Assembly (NCBI GenBank): GCA_964519335.1
Contig: CAZFIA010000004.1
Span: forward strand, 1-64,000
Length of the DNA: 64,000 nt
Source of the DNA: JALZVT01 sp964519335
GTDB lineage: Bacteria > Pseudomonadota > Gammaproteobacteria > Pseudomonadales > Azotimanducaceae
Direction of reading: 5' to 3'
Every line of letters starts with the position of its first letter. Position 1 is the stretch's first letter. Below are positions 42,607 through 50,747 of the stretch, in pieces. The translations under genes and the position numbers were made by a program. Below the pieces are notes generated by a model. It saw only the letters and a list, made by a program, of their open reading frames with translations. It was not told the origin of the DNA and ran no database searches.

Positions 42607-44206
42607 CTTGCTCCGGCTTACTTGATCTTAATCCCAGGTGTACCCCAACAATAAGCGCGGTGGCTATCAGGTAACCAAACACCCAGTCCCACGCCGGACC
42701 CAGTCGACTCACCACGTCGTTATCCAGCACTTCAAATTTGTGACTTATGCCGAGCAATGCAAAAAGTGCTGCGCCAAAGAGCCAGATGATCAGCGTACGA
42801 AAATTGCCGTCGATGCAGGCCACCGCAATAGCGGTAACCAGAAGCGACGTCATCATCCAACCTTTCTCAAGTGCAAATACACCCGTTGCAAAAATGTTCG
42901 AGCCGGTGAGCTGATTCAGAAACTCAGGTGTGATAGGTGTATCAACGCCACCCATGCCTGCCCCGGTTACGGACCTGAGCATGAGTGTGGCGGCAAAGGC
43001 TGCTACCCCTGGCATAAGCCCCAAAGCAACTGCCGGGGCATAGCGCTTTTCTACGCCCGCCATGGCCTGACCGCACACCGAAACGCCAACCCACACCAGA
43101 ATCGCCATACCCGCTTCAATAGGCACCCAGCGGGTGATTAGTGCAAAGCTGCCGGTGAAACAAAGCAGGGCGACTGCAGCCCCTGACATGAGTGAATAAG
43201 CGTGGCCCGCGCCTACCGACTTCCACGCGACGTGACCCACGTAAACCGTTGTAGGATAGGGCGAACCAAACAGCCCGGCGGTGATAGAGCCCAATCCGTT
43301 CACGGTGAGCGCACCTTTCATGGATACTTGATCGCCAATAGCACGCGCGGCTTCCACCACCACCAGTGATCCCAGAGTGCTAAACAGAGCAATGGGAATG
43401 AGAACGTCCATGCGGGCCCAGGCTTGATCGATCATTGGCCATGCGGCGGAAGCCGCAAACTGCGGAAGGTAGAGGCCGGCTTCGAATTTAACGTTCGCCA
43501 TCTGCGCAATAGGGCCATCTATATCTAGCGCATGACAGATCCAGGCCAGACTAACGCCGACCAGCAAAATAACGAGCCCAGCGGGCAAACTGAAACGCAA
43601 CCTTACCTTGCCAGCGTACAGATAGATCATCAGAAACAGCACGGGCAAGCCAACCAATGGGTAGTGGTAGCTGCGGGTGAAATAGTCGGCACCAATAAAC
43701 AGGAGGCCGATTGCGGCAAGCGCTGTGAGCATGGCCGCGGGAGGAAGATTCTTTTGTAACCAGGGGGCCACAACGGCAAGTAGCAGCTCAGCGATGCCGC
43801 TGAGTACGCAGCCGGCAATTCCAGCCAGCCACGCCATTTGGTTCGCCTCTTCCAGCGACAACCCTTCCGCCAGTGCAAACTGTTGGGCGGGGTACATCAC
43901 ATAGAAGGTAAAAAGGAAGATGGGCAGCAGGTTTACGCCATAGGGCAACGCACACACGCGTTGGTCTGGATTATTGCGGCTGAGTTTGCGCGCTTCGAAG
44001 AAGAACCAGACGTTGCCTATGAGTACACCCAGCGCGAGGCCCGGCAATACTCTCTGAAAAACTAACTCGGCAGAAAAGTTGAGCGCGAACAGGCACAGGT
44101 TGGCGAGCAGCAGGATATCGATCAGGTTGTTTAGGAATAGACCAAAGAACGCGTCGAGATCACCGCGCTGTATGCCACCGAAAGAACCTGAGGAGGCTTT
44201 AGTCAC
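42572..44206 (-). CDS. NCS2-type purine/xanthine permease
   Basis: A 544-residue inner-membrane transporter with about twelve to fourteen hydrophobic segments. It fits the xanthine/uracil permease (NCS2) superfamily: FGLFLNNLIDILLLANL at the start, ALPYGVNLLPIFLFTFYV and GSITAGLFGSPYPTTVYVGH. The context argues for a nucleobase, probably adenine, hypoxanthine or xanthine. Its ATG overlaps the P450 stop by 4 bases. It is the last gene of the TonB-NUP-deaminase operon. Confidence 0.8.
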   Translation of the reverse strand: MTKASSGSFGGIQRGDLDAFFGLFLNNLIDILLLANLCLFALNFSAELVFQRVLPGLALGVLIGNVWFFFEARKLSRNNPDQRVCALPYGVNLLPIFLFTFYVMYPAQQFALAEGLSLEEANQMAWLAGIAGCVLSGIAELLLAVVAPWLQKNLPPAAMLTALAAIGLLFIGADYFTRSYHYPLVGLPVLFLMIYLYAGKVRLRFSLPAGLVILLVGVSLAWICHALDIDGPIAQMANVKFEAGLYLPQFAASAAWPMIDQAWARMDVLIPIALFSTLGSLVVVEAARAIGDQVSMKGALTVNGLGSITAGLFGSPYPTTVYVGHVAWKSVGAGHAYSLMSGAAVALLCFTGSFALITRWVPIEAGMAILVWVGVSVCGQAMAGVEKRYAPAVALGLMPGVAAFAATLMLRSVTGAGMGGVDTPITPEFLNQLTGSNIFATGVFALEKGWMMTSLLVTAIAVACIDGNFRTLIIWLFGAALFALLGISHKFEVLDNDVVSRLGPAWDWVFGYLIATALIVGVHLGLRSSKPEQVKTSEPQNSPQ

Positions 44207-45570
44207 GATACGCTCAGCGTCACGTCCATGCGGGTAGCCAGGGGCGAGTAGTCGATATCCTCACGTACCGGAATACTGTGCGGCCTTCCCGAGCCAGGTG
44301 CGGGAGTCAGCTTGTGATCTTTCACCAGAGCCGCGAGCGTTAAAGGGAGTAGTACTCGCGATACCCCCATTCCAAGGCAGAGGTGACTGCCGCCCCCGTA
44401 CGCATTGGCGCGGACGGTGTTGCTATTTAGCCAGCGCTGGGGTTTAAAGCTCTGCGCGTCGGGGTATCTCGCCTCGTCGAAGTGCGCCATCCCAATCATT
44501 TGTTGTACTTCGGTTCCCGCTGGAATCTGATAACCCAGTACATCCAGATCGCGGGTTGTGGTCTTTGGAACCACCGGGGCCGGTAGAAAGCACCGCTCGG
44601 TTTCGAAGATAGTGGCCTGAAGTTTGGGAAACGGTTTTAAGCCTTGCTTCAGGCGATTGGGGAGCTCTTCGACAGGGATATCCGCTAGTTCATCGCTTAA
44701 CTGCTGCTGCCAGGAGGAATCCTGATGCAATGCCCAGGCCATACAGGTTGCAAGGTTTGCGATGTTTCCCACGCCGGCAACTAACAGTAGATAGATCAGG
44801 TTGCGCACCTCCTGCGCTTCGAGCGGTGACCAGGCGCCCGAAGTTTCACGCTCGAGCAAGTTTTGCAGTGTGTCCTGCGCACCGACAGAGGCAGTACTTT
44901 TTTTGGAGCGCCTCAGGCGTTCTGTTGCGATGCCATCAAACAGATCGAAGGCGCTTTTTTTCAGCGCGATGTAATCAGGATGCGTGTGCCACAAAAGTTG
45001 CTGCTCTTCGGCTAGCTGCAAGCCGCTAATGAACCACTCTTCAAACTTGTTGAGCTCGCGAAGCTGGCTAGTAGTTAAGTCCACTTTAACCTGCGAGCAA
45101 CTTAAAGCCCGTGTATAGATCATGCAAAGCTCGGCGTGAAAGTCGAAAGGCTTGCCTCTTAGTGCGGTCAAATCGGTTGCGATCACGTTTCCGATGGCTT
45201 CGATGTCGCGGCTAATTGCTCCAATGCCAAAGCCGGGTAGCAGCAGTTTGCGACTGCGGCGATGCGCGGTACCGTCTTGCTGGGTGATATGGGTTTCACC
45301 CATTTCTCGCAAGAAGAAATTGCCACTGCTGGTGGGTGATCCATACAGCCAGTCGTCAGGTGCTTTCCAGGCTCTGCGATCTGTTTCGTGGTTGCACAGA
45401 AAGACCTGCTCTTTGTCACCTATGGTTGCGCGCAGAACTGGGCCTTGTTTTTTGATCAGGCGTTGCCAGGATGACAAGGTGTAGCCTAAGAACTCGGGAT
45501 TGAGAGGTGAGTGCGCCTCCGGGGTCTCGAGATCGGTGACAGAAAATTTCGGAGGGCTGGGTAGCGACAT
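44203..45570 (-). CDS. Cytochrome P450 with an atypical I-helix
   Basis: A 455-residue P450 from ATG 45570; a longer frame to 45702 would overlap the previous gene by 89 bases. The heme cysteine is in GGGSHLCLGMGVSR and the E-x-x-R is ETER. The I-helix, normally AGxD/ET(T), reads VAGVGNIANLA, so the acid-alcohol pair that handles oxygen is missing. This suggests an unusual substrate-assisted or peroxygenase-like mechanism. It sits inside a purine operon, so a methylated or otherwise modified purine is a possible substrate, as inference. No ferredoxin partner is adjacent. Confidence 0.85.
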   Translation of the reverse strand: MSLPSPPKFSVTDLETPEAHSPLNPEFLGYTLSSWQRLIKKQGPVLRATIGDKEQVFLCNHETDRRAWKAPDDWLYGSPTSSGNFFLREMGETHITQQDGTAHRRSRKLLLPGFGIGAISRDIEAIGNVIATDLTALRGKPFDFHAELCMIYTRALSCSQVKVDLTTSQLRELNKFEEWFISGLQLAEEQQLLWHTHPDYIALKKSAFDLFDGIATERLRRSKKSTASVGAQDTLQNLLERETSGAWSPLEAQEVRNLIYLLLVAGVGNIANLATCMAWALHQDSSWQQQLSDELADIPVEELPNRLKQGLKPFPKLQATIFETERCFLPAPVVPKTTTRDLDVLGYQIPAGTEVQQMIGMAHFDEARYPDAQSFKPQRWLNSNTVRANAYGGGSHLCLGMGVSRVLLPLTLAALVKDHKLTPAPGSGRPHSIPVREDIDYSPLATRMDVTLSVS

Positions 45571-45613
45571 AGTGCTCTTTGTATTTAGAGTTGGATCTAC
45601 CTGTTGTCTCTTT

Positions 45614-46021
45614 CTATTTGCTATCTGTCTCTTGGAGCAAGAGCTCGCGCAGACCAGCAACATAGCTGTTCCAGCCGTTGTCGTGGTTAACAAGTGACTC
45701 ACTGGTCGTAAAGGTTCCGTGTCTCAACCTCAGTTCGGTGCCTTCCGGATGAGTATTGAACTGGGCTTCAACTTCGGTAGTTTCCTCGTCCCCCTGCCAG
45801 TGCCAGCTATAAAGCAAGCGCTTGTCTTTTTCGACTTCGATAAATTCACCTTCGTTAGTGGCGGTGAAATCGTCGCCAGCAGCAGTAAGCCGATAATGGC
45901 CGCCCACTTCCGGTTTGATGTCCATGCGCGTCGCCGGGGGAATCACGGTGTCGTTAGATACCCAGGCAGCATAGACCTGCGCGGGTGAAAAGGGCAGGTA
46001 CCAGATGCTGTCGATGTGCAT
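45614..46021 (-). CDS. SRPBCC/AHSA1 domain protein
   Basis: A 135-residue protein of the START-like SRPBCC fold (MHIDSIWYLPFSPAQVYAAW, then LLYSWHW and HNNGWNSY-like C-terminal helix). It probably binds a hydrophobic ligand or acts as a co-chaperone-like ligand shell. ATG 46021 is chosen because it follows the adenosine deaminase stop by one base; an upstream ATG would overlap that gene. It lies between adenosine deaminase and the P450. Confidence 0.72.
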   Translation of the reverse strand: MHIDSIWYLPFSPAQVYAAWVSNDTVIPPATRMDIKPEVGGHYRLTAAGDDFTATNEGEFIEVEKDKRLLYSWHWQGDEETTEVEAQFNTHPEGTELRLRHGTFTTSESLVNHDNGWNSYVAGLRELLLQETDSK

Positions 46022-46022
46022 G

Positions 46023-47096
46023 TTAATCCTGTAGTTGGGCGTAGTCGTCAATGCGCTGATTGAATAGTTCTTTTTGCGCGGTGCTTAGAAAGCTGGAATC
46101 AAAACTCAAGTGGGCAAGCCGTGTGGCCTGGGCGTGTGTCATGCCAAGCTCTCGAGACATGGCCGCAAAGTTCTGATTGAGGAACCCCCCAAAGTACGTG
46201 GGGTCATCAGAATTGACGGTGACGGCAAGTCCTGCATCGAGCAGCTGCAGAATATTGTGTTCCTTAAGGGTATCGAACACGCACAAACGCACGTTTGAAA
46301 GCGGACAGACCGTAAGCGGGATCTGTTTTTCCCGCAGATGGTCGAGAAGCTTTGGATCTTCGCTGCTGCGCACGCCGTGATCTATTCGATCTACTTTAAG
46401 AGTATTCAAAGAACCCCAGACATACTCGGGAGGGCCTTCTTCGCCAGCATGAGCCACTGTACGCCAGCCCAAAGATCGTGCGCGTTCGAATGCCGGTGCA
46501 AAAGGCTCTGGTGGAAATGCGAGTTCGGAGCTGTCCAGCCCAACAGCCACAATGGCGCTGCCGAATGGTTCTGCCTCGTCGATGGTGGCGAGCGCAGACT
46601 CTACCGGCAGGTGGCGTACAAAATTCATGAGCAACAGCGCGCTTTGCCCCCACTCTGCGCGGGCATCAGCGATTGCCTGGGTCATGCCAGACATGAACAC
46701 CTCGAAGGGGATGCCGCGTTCTGTGTGCGCCTGGGGATCAAAACCAATTTCTGTATGAACTATGTTCTCGGCCCTGCACACCTCAAGGTAATCGCGGGTA
46801 ATGGCATAGAAGTCGTCTTCGGTTTGCAGCGCGCCTGCACCCAGGTAATAGAGATCGAGGAAGCTCTGCAGGTCAACGAAGTTATACGCCTCTAGCAGCT
46901 CAGCTTCGTTCTTGTACGGTAGTTCGACGCGATTCTTGTCGGCCAGCTTCATTAGCCGTTCTGGCGTAATGCTGCCTTCCAGGTGCAGGTGCAGTTCGGC
47001 CTTGGGCAGACCGCTCGTGAACTCTTCTGTCGCTACGCTTGCCTTTGTGGCCTTAGCGCCTGAGCTATTCTTTTTCTCTTTCTCGTTTAAAGTCAT
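46023..47096 (-). CDS. add: Adenosine deaminase, cytoplasmic type
   Basis: A 357-residue metal-dependent deaminase of the adenosine/adenine deaminase family. HLHLEG (near residue 36) and the later HAGEEG and NSDDPTYFGG carry the zinc ligands and catalytic Glu/Asp. It converts adenosine or adenine to inosine or hypoxanthine; the sequence does not firmly separate the two. No signal peptide. Its ATG overlaps the first NUP gene's stop by 4 bases. This is the cytoplasmic counterpart of the secreted deaminase at 48250. Confidence 0.9.
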   Translation of the reverse strand: MTLNEKEKKNSSGAKATKASVATEEFTSGLPKAELHLHLEGSITPERLMKLADKNRVELPYKNEAELLEAYNFVDLQSFLDLYYLGAGALQTEDDFYAITRDYLEVCRAENIVHTEIGFDPQAHTERGIPFEVFMSGMTQAIADARAEWGQSALLLMNFVRHLPVESALATIDEAEPFGSAIVAVGLDSSELAFPPEPFAPAFERARSLGWRTVAHAGEEGPPEYVWGSLNTLKVDRIDHGVRSSEDPKLLDHLREKQIPLTVCPLSNVRLCVFDTLKEHNILQLLDAGLAVTVNSDDPTYFGGFLNQNFAAMSRELGMTHAQATRLAHLSFDSSFLSTAQKELFNQRIDDYAQLQD

Positions 47097-48253
47097 GAAT
47101 CGCTCGCAGGCAATGTCGTTTTGTAGCTAGACCAATTGTCGAGTATGTCCTGGACGACTACGGATCCTACCCGGTACAGAGACTCTACCGCCGTGTTTAA
47201 ACCAGCGTAACCAGAGTTTTCGCGCAGCAGATTTTCGGCGGCGCTCACGCCTGGCGGCTGCATGGTGTAGTTGCTGCCACTGCGCAACACCATAAAACGG
47301 TTTTTGTCGACACGATCTATCTCATGCAAGTAGGAAATTGAACGAAAGGTGCCGGTTTCTTCCATAGCCGAAGTCACAAAATCGGTGGCGCCATCAGACC
47401 AGTAGTTTACCCAACGATTGGCCCAATCGTTCATAAGCCGGCCGTGCCAAAAGGTCATTGCAGCGATGTGGCCACCGCGGGTAACGAAGGGCGGGCGCTG
47501 GGCGTTTGGATGTTCGGTGTAGGTCATGCGCGCCGCTTCTAGAGCTTCAGAATCCCCCAGATCGACGTCTTTGGTGAGATCGAACGCCCAGTCGCGTAAT
47601 GCGCCGTTGGTTTTGAACACTTCGCCTTTGTTTTGTGGTCGCTCTGGATCAAAGGGGTATTGGGTGTGGCGGGCGAAGTATCCGAACGGCCAGTCTCCTG
47701 GAATCTCGCGGGCGTCGATCTCGTGTCCAAGGTCGCCGTCAACCAGCCAGGTTGACCAGACCGCGGAACCGATTGAGGCATCCTCGGGGTCTATTCCGGC
47801 TATGCCCGCAACTAACCAATAGGCGCGGCTTAAATCGAAGCGCTGGTCGAGCCCCAAAGCCATTGTCGTGGCGGCAGAGTTCATGGTGCCTATGCCGGTT
47901 ACCGTACCGAGCACGCCGGTTTCGGGGTTAAGGAAGAGATCGTGGTGACCCTGGGGAAAGGCGATGCGTTCGGTAAGTTTTTGACGCGCCTTCCAAAGCT
48001 GAAATTCGCCCGCTGTATCTCCCTCGTCCTCGCCTATTTCAAACATGGCCACCACAACAACCTTTACTTCAAAGGGTGTGAGGCAGGGCTGTCCTGGCAG
48101 GCAGTCGCGCCAGGTGGATTCGTTTAGCTCTGACGCATCAGCAGTTGTCGCATCAACTGTACTAACAGATGCAGTATCAACTGGCGGTGCTCCGCAGCCC
48201 CACAGTAGGGTAAGCAGCAAAACAAGAGCGGGTGACAAGGGTGTGAGCTTCAT
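47093..48253 (-). CDS. NUP-family purine nucleoside permease/phosphorylase-fold lipoprotein (first copy)
   Basis: A 386-residue protein of the purine nucleoside permease (NUP) family. ATG 48253 overlaps the deaminase stop (ATGA) and gives a signal peptide with lipobox LLWGC, so it is probably lipid-anchored outside the inner membrane. Family marks are KVVVVAMFE, VTGIGTMNSAATTMALGLD and WLVAGIAGIDP. NUP proteins share the nucleoside phosphorylase fold; the name permease comes from yeast transport data. Its true role could be binding or cleavage of nucleosides in the periplasm. The paralog at 49691 is the second copy. Confidence 0.85.
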   Translation of the reverse strand: MKLTPLSPALVLLLTLLWGCGAPPVDTASVSTVDATTADASELNESTWRDCLPGQPCLTPFEVKVVVVAMFEIGEDEGDTAGEFQLWKARQKLTERIAFPQGHHDLFLNPETGVLGTVTGIGTMNSAATTMALGLDQRFDLSRAYWLVAGIAGIDPEDASIGSAVWSTWLVDGDLGHEIDAREIPGDWPFGYFARHTQYPFDPERPQNKGEVFKTNGALRDWAFDLTKDVDLGDSEALEAARMTYTEHPNAQRPPFVTRGGHIAAMTFWHGRLMNDWANRWVNYWSDGATDFVTSAMEETGTFRSISYLHEIDRVDKNRFMVLRSGSNYTMQPPGVSAAENLLRENSGYAGLNTAVESLYRVGSVVVQDILDNWSSYKTTLPASDS

Positions 48254-49686
48254 TTCTGTGCCGTTGCCGGGTCGCATACCGCATACCGACGACACAGAAA
48301 GCCGCGGTACTCGGGCTGAACTTTGAGTCGGCCAAAACCCTGCTTTGCAGTAAGCGGGGGTCGGAAGCGTTTCTCGAAGGCATCCAGACGTTTATTGAGT
48401 TTATTCAGCAAGTCGTCTTTTACCTCGTCTTCCACAAAACTGTACGCGATAGAGTTGGTTGATAGCTCGCGAATCTCCGTCCAGCTCAGATCGAACTCAC
48501 GGACCGCGACGAAAAACTCATCGGTGAGGGTTGAATCCCACATGCCTCTGTCGTCCGTCGACAAAGCCACAGGTATGCCTGTGCGCAGATACTCGGGGAA
48601 GGGGTGTTGCGAATAATCGGACACGTATTCGAGCAGCAAATTCGAGATCAGGTTGATCTCTACCATGTAAGGGCCGTGGCGCATCAGTAGCATGGTATCG
48701 GGATCGGTGATTAAGTTAACGCCGTGGCCGATGCGGTCAGCGCCCAACAACAGGGTTTCGCGTACGTGCTCGTTCGGTTCGTCGACCTCGCCAGCGTGAA
48801 TGGCTAGCCGAACGTTGGAATATTTGTGGCGTAATTCGCGAAGTGTGGGCAAGAATCGTAGCGGATAGCCCTTGTCGTTGTCTTCGCGGCCCACCATATT
48901 GAGGCCAACATATTCGGGGTTGTTGGCCACAAACTCATAACCCATCCGCAATTGTTCTTCGGCATCGGCAGCAAAACGCAAGATGGCCCATTGGAAGCGC
49001 ACGGTAACCCCGGTGGCCTTCGCATCGGGCTGTGCTAGCCGCGCGCGCAAGATGTCCATCACCTGGTCGGGTGGGAACGGACTACCATCTGGCTTCACAT
49101 AGTTGGTTACTGGTACCTGGGCTTCCAGGTACAGCATGCCTTCGGCACCAAACGAGCGCATGTTGTAGTAGAGCGCCTCGGCGACCAGATACGGATTTGT
49201 AACCATGCGACCGATGCGTGACCAGTGCGCTTCGAAAAATTCAGAGCGGCCCTCGTAAGGCTTGTCGAGGTATTGAGACTTTTTCCAGGCTGCCAGTTCG
49301 CCTTCGCTCAAATCGCCGAGCGGCTTGTACTCCGACTTTTCGCAGTCGTCGAGATTATCGTGGTCAGATTCCTGAATGGTTCTGAACAACAAGAGGTAGG
49401 CCCTGGGACCAAATTCGTTGCTACCAAATTGACAGTTATTGATACGGGTTTTCACCAGGTAGCGATAACCCCGACTCGACTGAGCTTGAGCGATTTCCAA
49501 AAACCATTCCGGGTGAATGGCGCCGGTCAGGTGATGATGCAGATCGCCACCTTTAGGCATCGCGTACAGAAACCGGTGCAGTTCCATTGGTGTCGCATTG
49601 GCTTTTAGTGTTTCAAACCACTGGTGGTTGGCGTTAGCGCTTGCGCTCAGGGTCAGCAAGATAAGTGCAATTAGGTGCTTGGTCAT
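48250..49686 (-). CDS. Secreted adenosine deaminase-like hydrolase (ADGF type)
   Basis: A 478-residue protein with a cleavable signal peptide (LILLTLSASANA, about residue 20). The deaminase core has GGDLHHHLTG with the zinc histidines, FQWAILRFA, AIHAGEVDEP and STDDRGMWDS. The extra N-terminal 80-100 residues and export recall eukaryotic ADGF/ADA2. It should deaminate adenosine in the periplasm or outside the cell to inosine, giving substrate for the NUP proteins that flank it on both sides. Confidence 0.87.
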   Translation of the reverse strand: MTKHLIALILLTLSASANANHQWFETLKANATPMELHRFLYAMPKGGDLHHHLTGAIHPEWFLEIAQAQSSRGYRYLVKTRINNCQFGSNEFGPRAYLLLFRTIQESDHDNLDDCEKSEYKPLGDLSEGELAAWKKSQYLDKPYEGRSEFFEAHWSRIGRMVTNPYLVAEALYYNMRSFGAEGMLYLEAQVPVTNYVKPDGSPFPPDQVMDILRARLAQPDAKATGVTVRFQWAILRFAADAEEQLRMGYEFVANNPEYVGLNMVGREDNDKGYPLRFLPTLRELRHKYSNVRLAIHAGEVDEPNEHVRETLLLGADRIGHGVNLITDPDTMLLMRHGPYMVEINLISNLLLEYVSDYSQHPFPEYLRTGIPVALSTDDRGMWDSTLTDEFFVAVREFDLSWTEIRELSTNSIAYSFVEDEVKDDLLNKLNKRLDAFEKRFRPPLTAKQGFGRLKVQPEYRGFLCRRYAVCDPATAQK

Positions 49687-49690
49687 AAGT

Positions 49691-50743
49691 TTAGGGAACC
49701 GTTGGGATCTGCAGTTCGGTGTCGCTCCAGTTCGTAACCAGCTTGTTTACTACGAGCTTGCCTACTTCATAAGCGGCAAGCAGTGCGGGCTCACCGCCGT
49801 TTGGGTAGTCGAGCGTTGCACTAGCGCTCGCATCGAGGTCGCTCGGTGGCGTGGTGTAGTTGCTTACCGTGCGCAACACAAGTGTGCGCGCAGGATCAGC
49901 GTTTCCGAGCCGACCGAGCCGGCCAAGTGCGGTAAGGGTGCCAGAGTCTTCCATGTTGGAGGTTACAAAGTTGGCAGATTCGCCGCCGTAGAGCTTCATC
50001 CAGTCGTTGGCCCAGCCGTTCAAACGACTGCCGTGCCAGTAAGTGCTGGCCGAAAGCGTGTCGCCCAGTTGTACCGATGGCGGCTGTTGAGCGTTGGGAC
50101 TGCCCGCGTAGCGGGCCCGAAAGGTGGCCATTTCGGGGGTATCTGAAAGTTGTGTGTTGCGGGTCGTTTCATACGCCCAGTTTGCAAGCCCCGCGTTGAG
50201 CGGGAAGTGAATAGTATCGAGGGTCCAGCCGGTATAGATGTCAGCGGGCTCACTTGCCGGTTCACTGCCGCCCAGAGGGATCAGGCCGTAAGGCCATTGC
50301 TCGGGAATTTCCCGTCCGTCAATTTCATAAAGCAGATCGCCATCGACGACATGTTTGGCCCAGACTGCGCTGCCTATCGACGTATCTTCAGGATCGCCGC
50401 CTGCAATACCCGCGACCAACCAGTAAGCCCGACTTAGATCGAATCGTTTATCCAGTCCAAGTGCCATTATTGAGGCGGTTGCATTAGCAATTCCGCCGCC
50501 AATACAGATCGCCAGTACGCCATCGTCGTTTGAATACAGTGGATATTCCCCCAGCGGGAACTCCCACTGGGTTTCTAGCGGAAAGCGTTCGACCCAAAAC
50601 TGAAATTCACCCGGGTCATCACCTCGTTCGGCGCCGTCCTCGAACATGCTCACCACAACGACTTTTATCGGCGTGGGGGACGAGCTCTCCGGAGAGCACG
50701 CGATCAATCCCAGCCAACAAAGACCCAGAATGACCGCGCGCAC
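49691..50743 (-). CDS. NUP-family purine nucleoside permease/phosphorylase-fold lipoprotein (second copy)
   Basis: A 350-residue paralog of the protein at 47093, starting at GTG 50743, 4 bases after the TonB-receptor stop; a longer frame to 50815 would overlap that gene. The signal ends in lipobox LIAC. Shared blocks are KVVVVSMFEDG, ICIGGGIANATASIMALGLD, WLVAGIAGGDPEDTSIGSA and ESANFVTSNMEDSGTL. The two copies are divergent, so they probably have different nucleoside preferences. It is 4 bases before the secreted deaminase gene. Confidence 0.85.
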   Translation of the reverse strand: MRAVILGLCWLGLIACSPESSSPTPIKVVVVSMFEDGAERGDDPGEFQFWVERFPLETQWEFPLGEYPLYSNDDGVLAICIGGGIANATASIMALGLDKRFDLSRAYWLVAGIAGGDPEDTSIGSAVWAKHVVDGDLLYEIDGREIPEQWPYGLIPLGGSEPASEPADIYTGWTLDTIHFPLNAGLANWAYETTRNTQLSDTPEMATFRARYAGSPNAQQPPSVQLGDTLSASTYWHGSRLNGWANDWMKLYGGESANFVTSNMEDSGTLTALGRLGRLGNADPARTLVLRTVSNYTTPPSDLDASASATLDYPNGGEPALLAAYEVGKLVVNKLVTNWSDTELQIPTVP

Positions 50744-50747
50744 GGAT

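Noticed and set aside
44203..45702. The longer 499-residue P450 start
   Set aside because: It would overlap the SRPBCC gene and adds an unrelated N-terminal tail.
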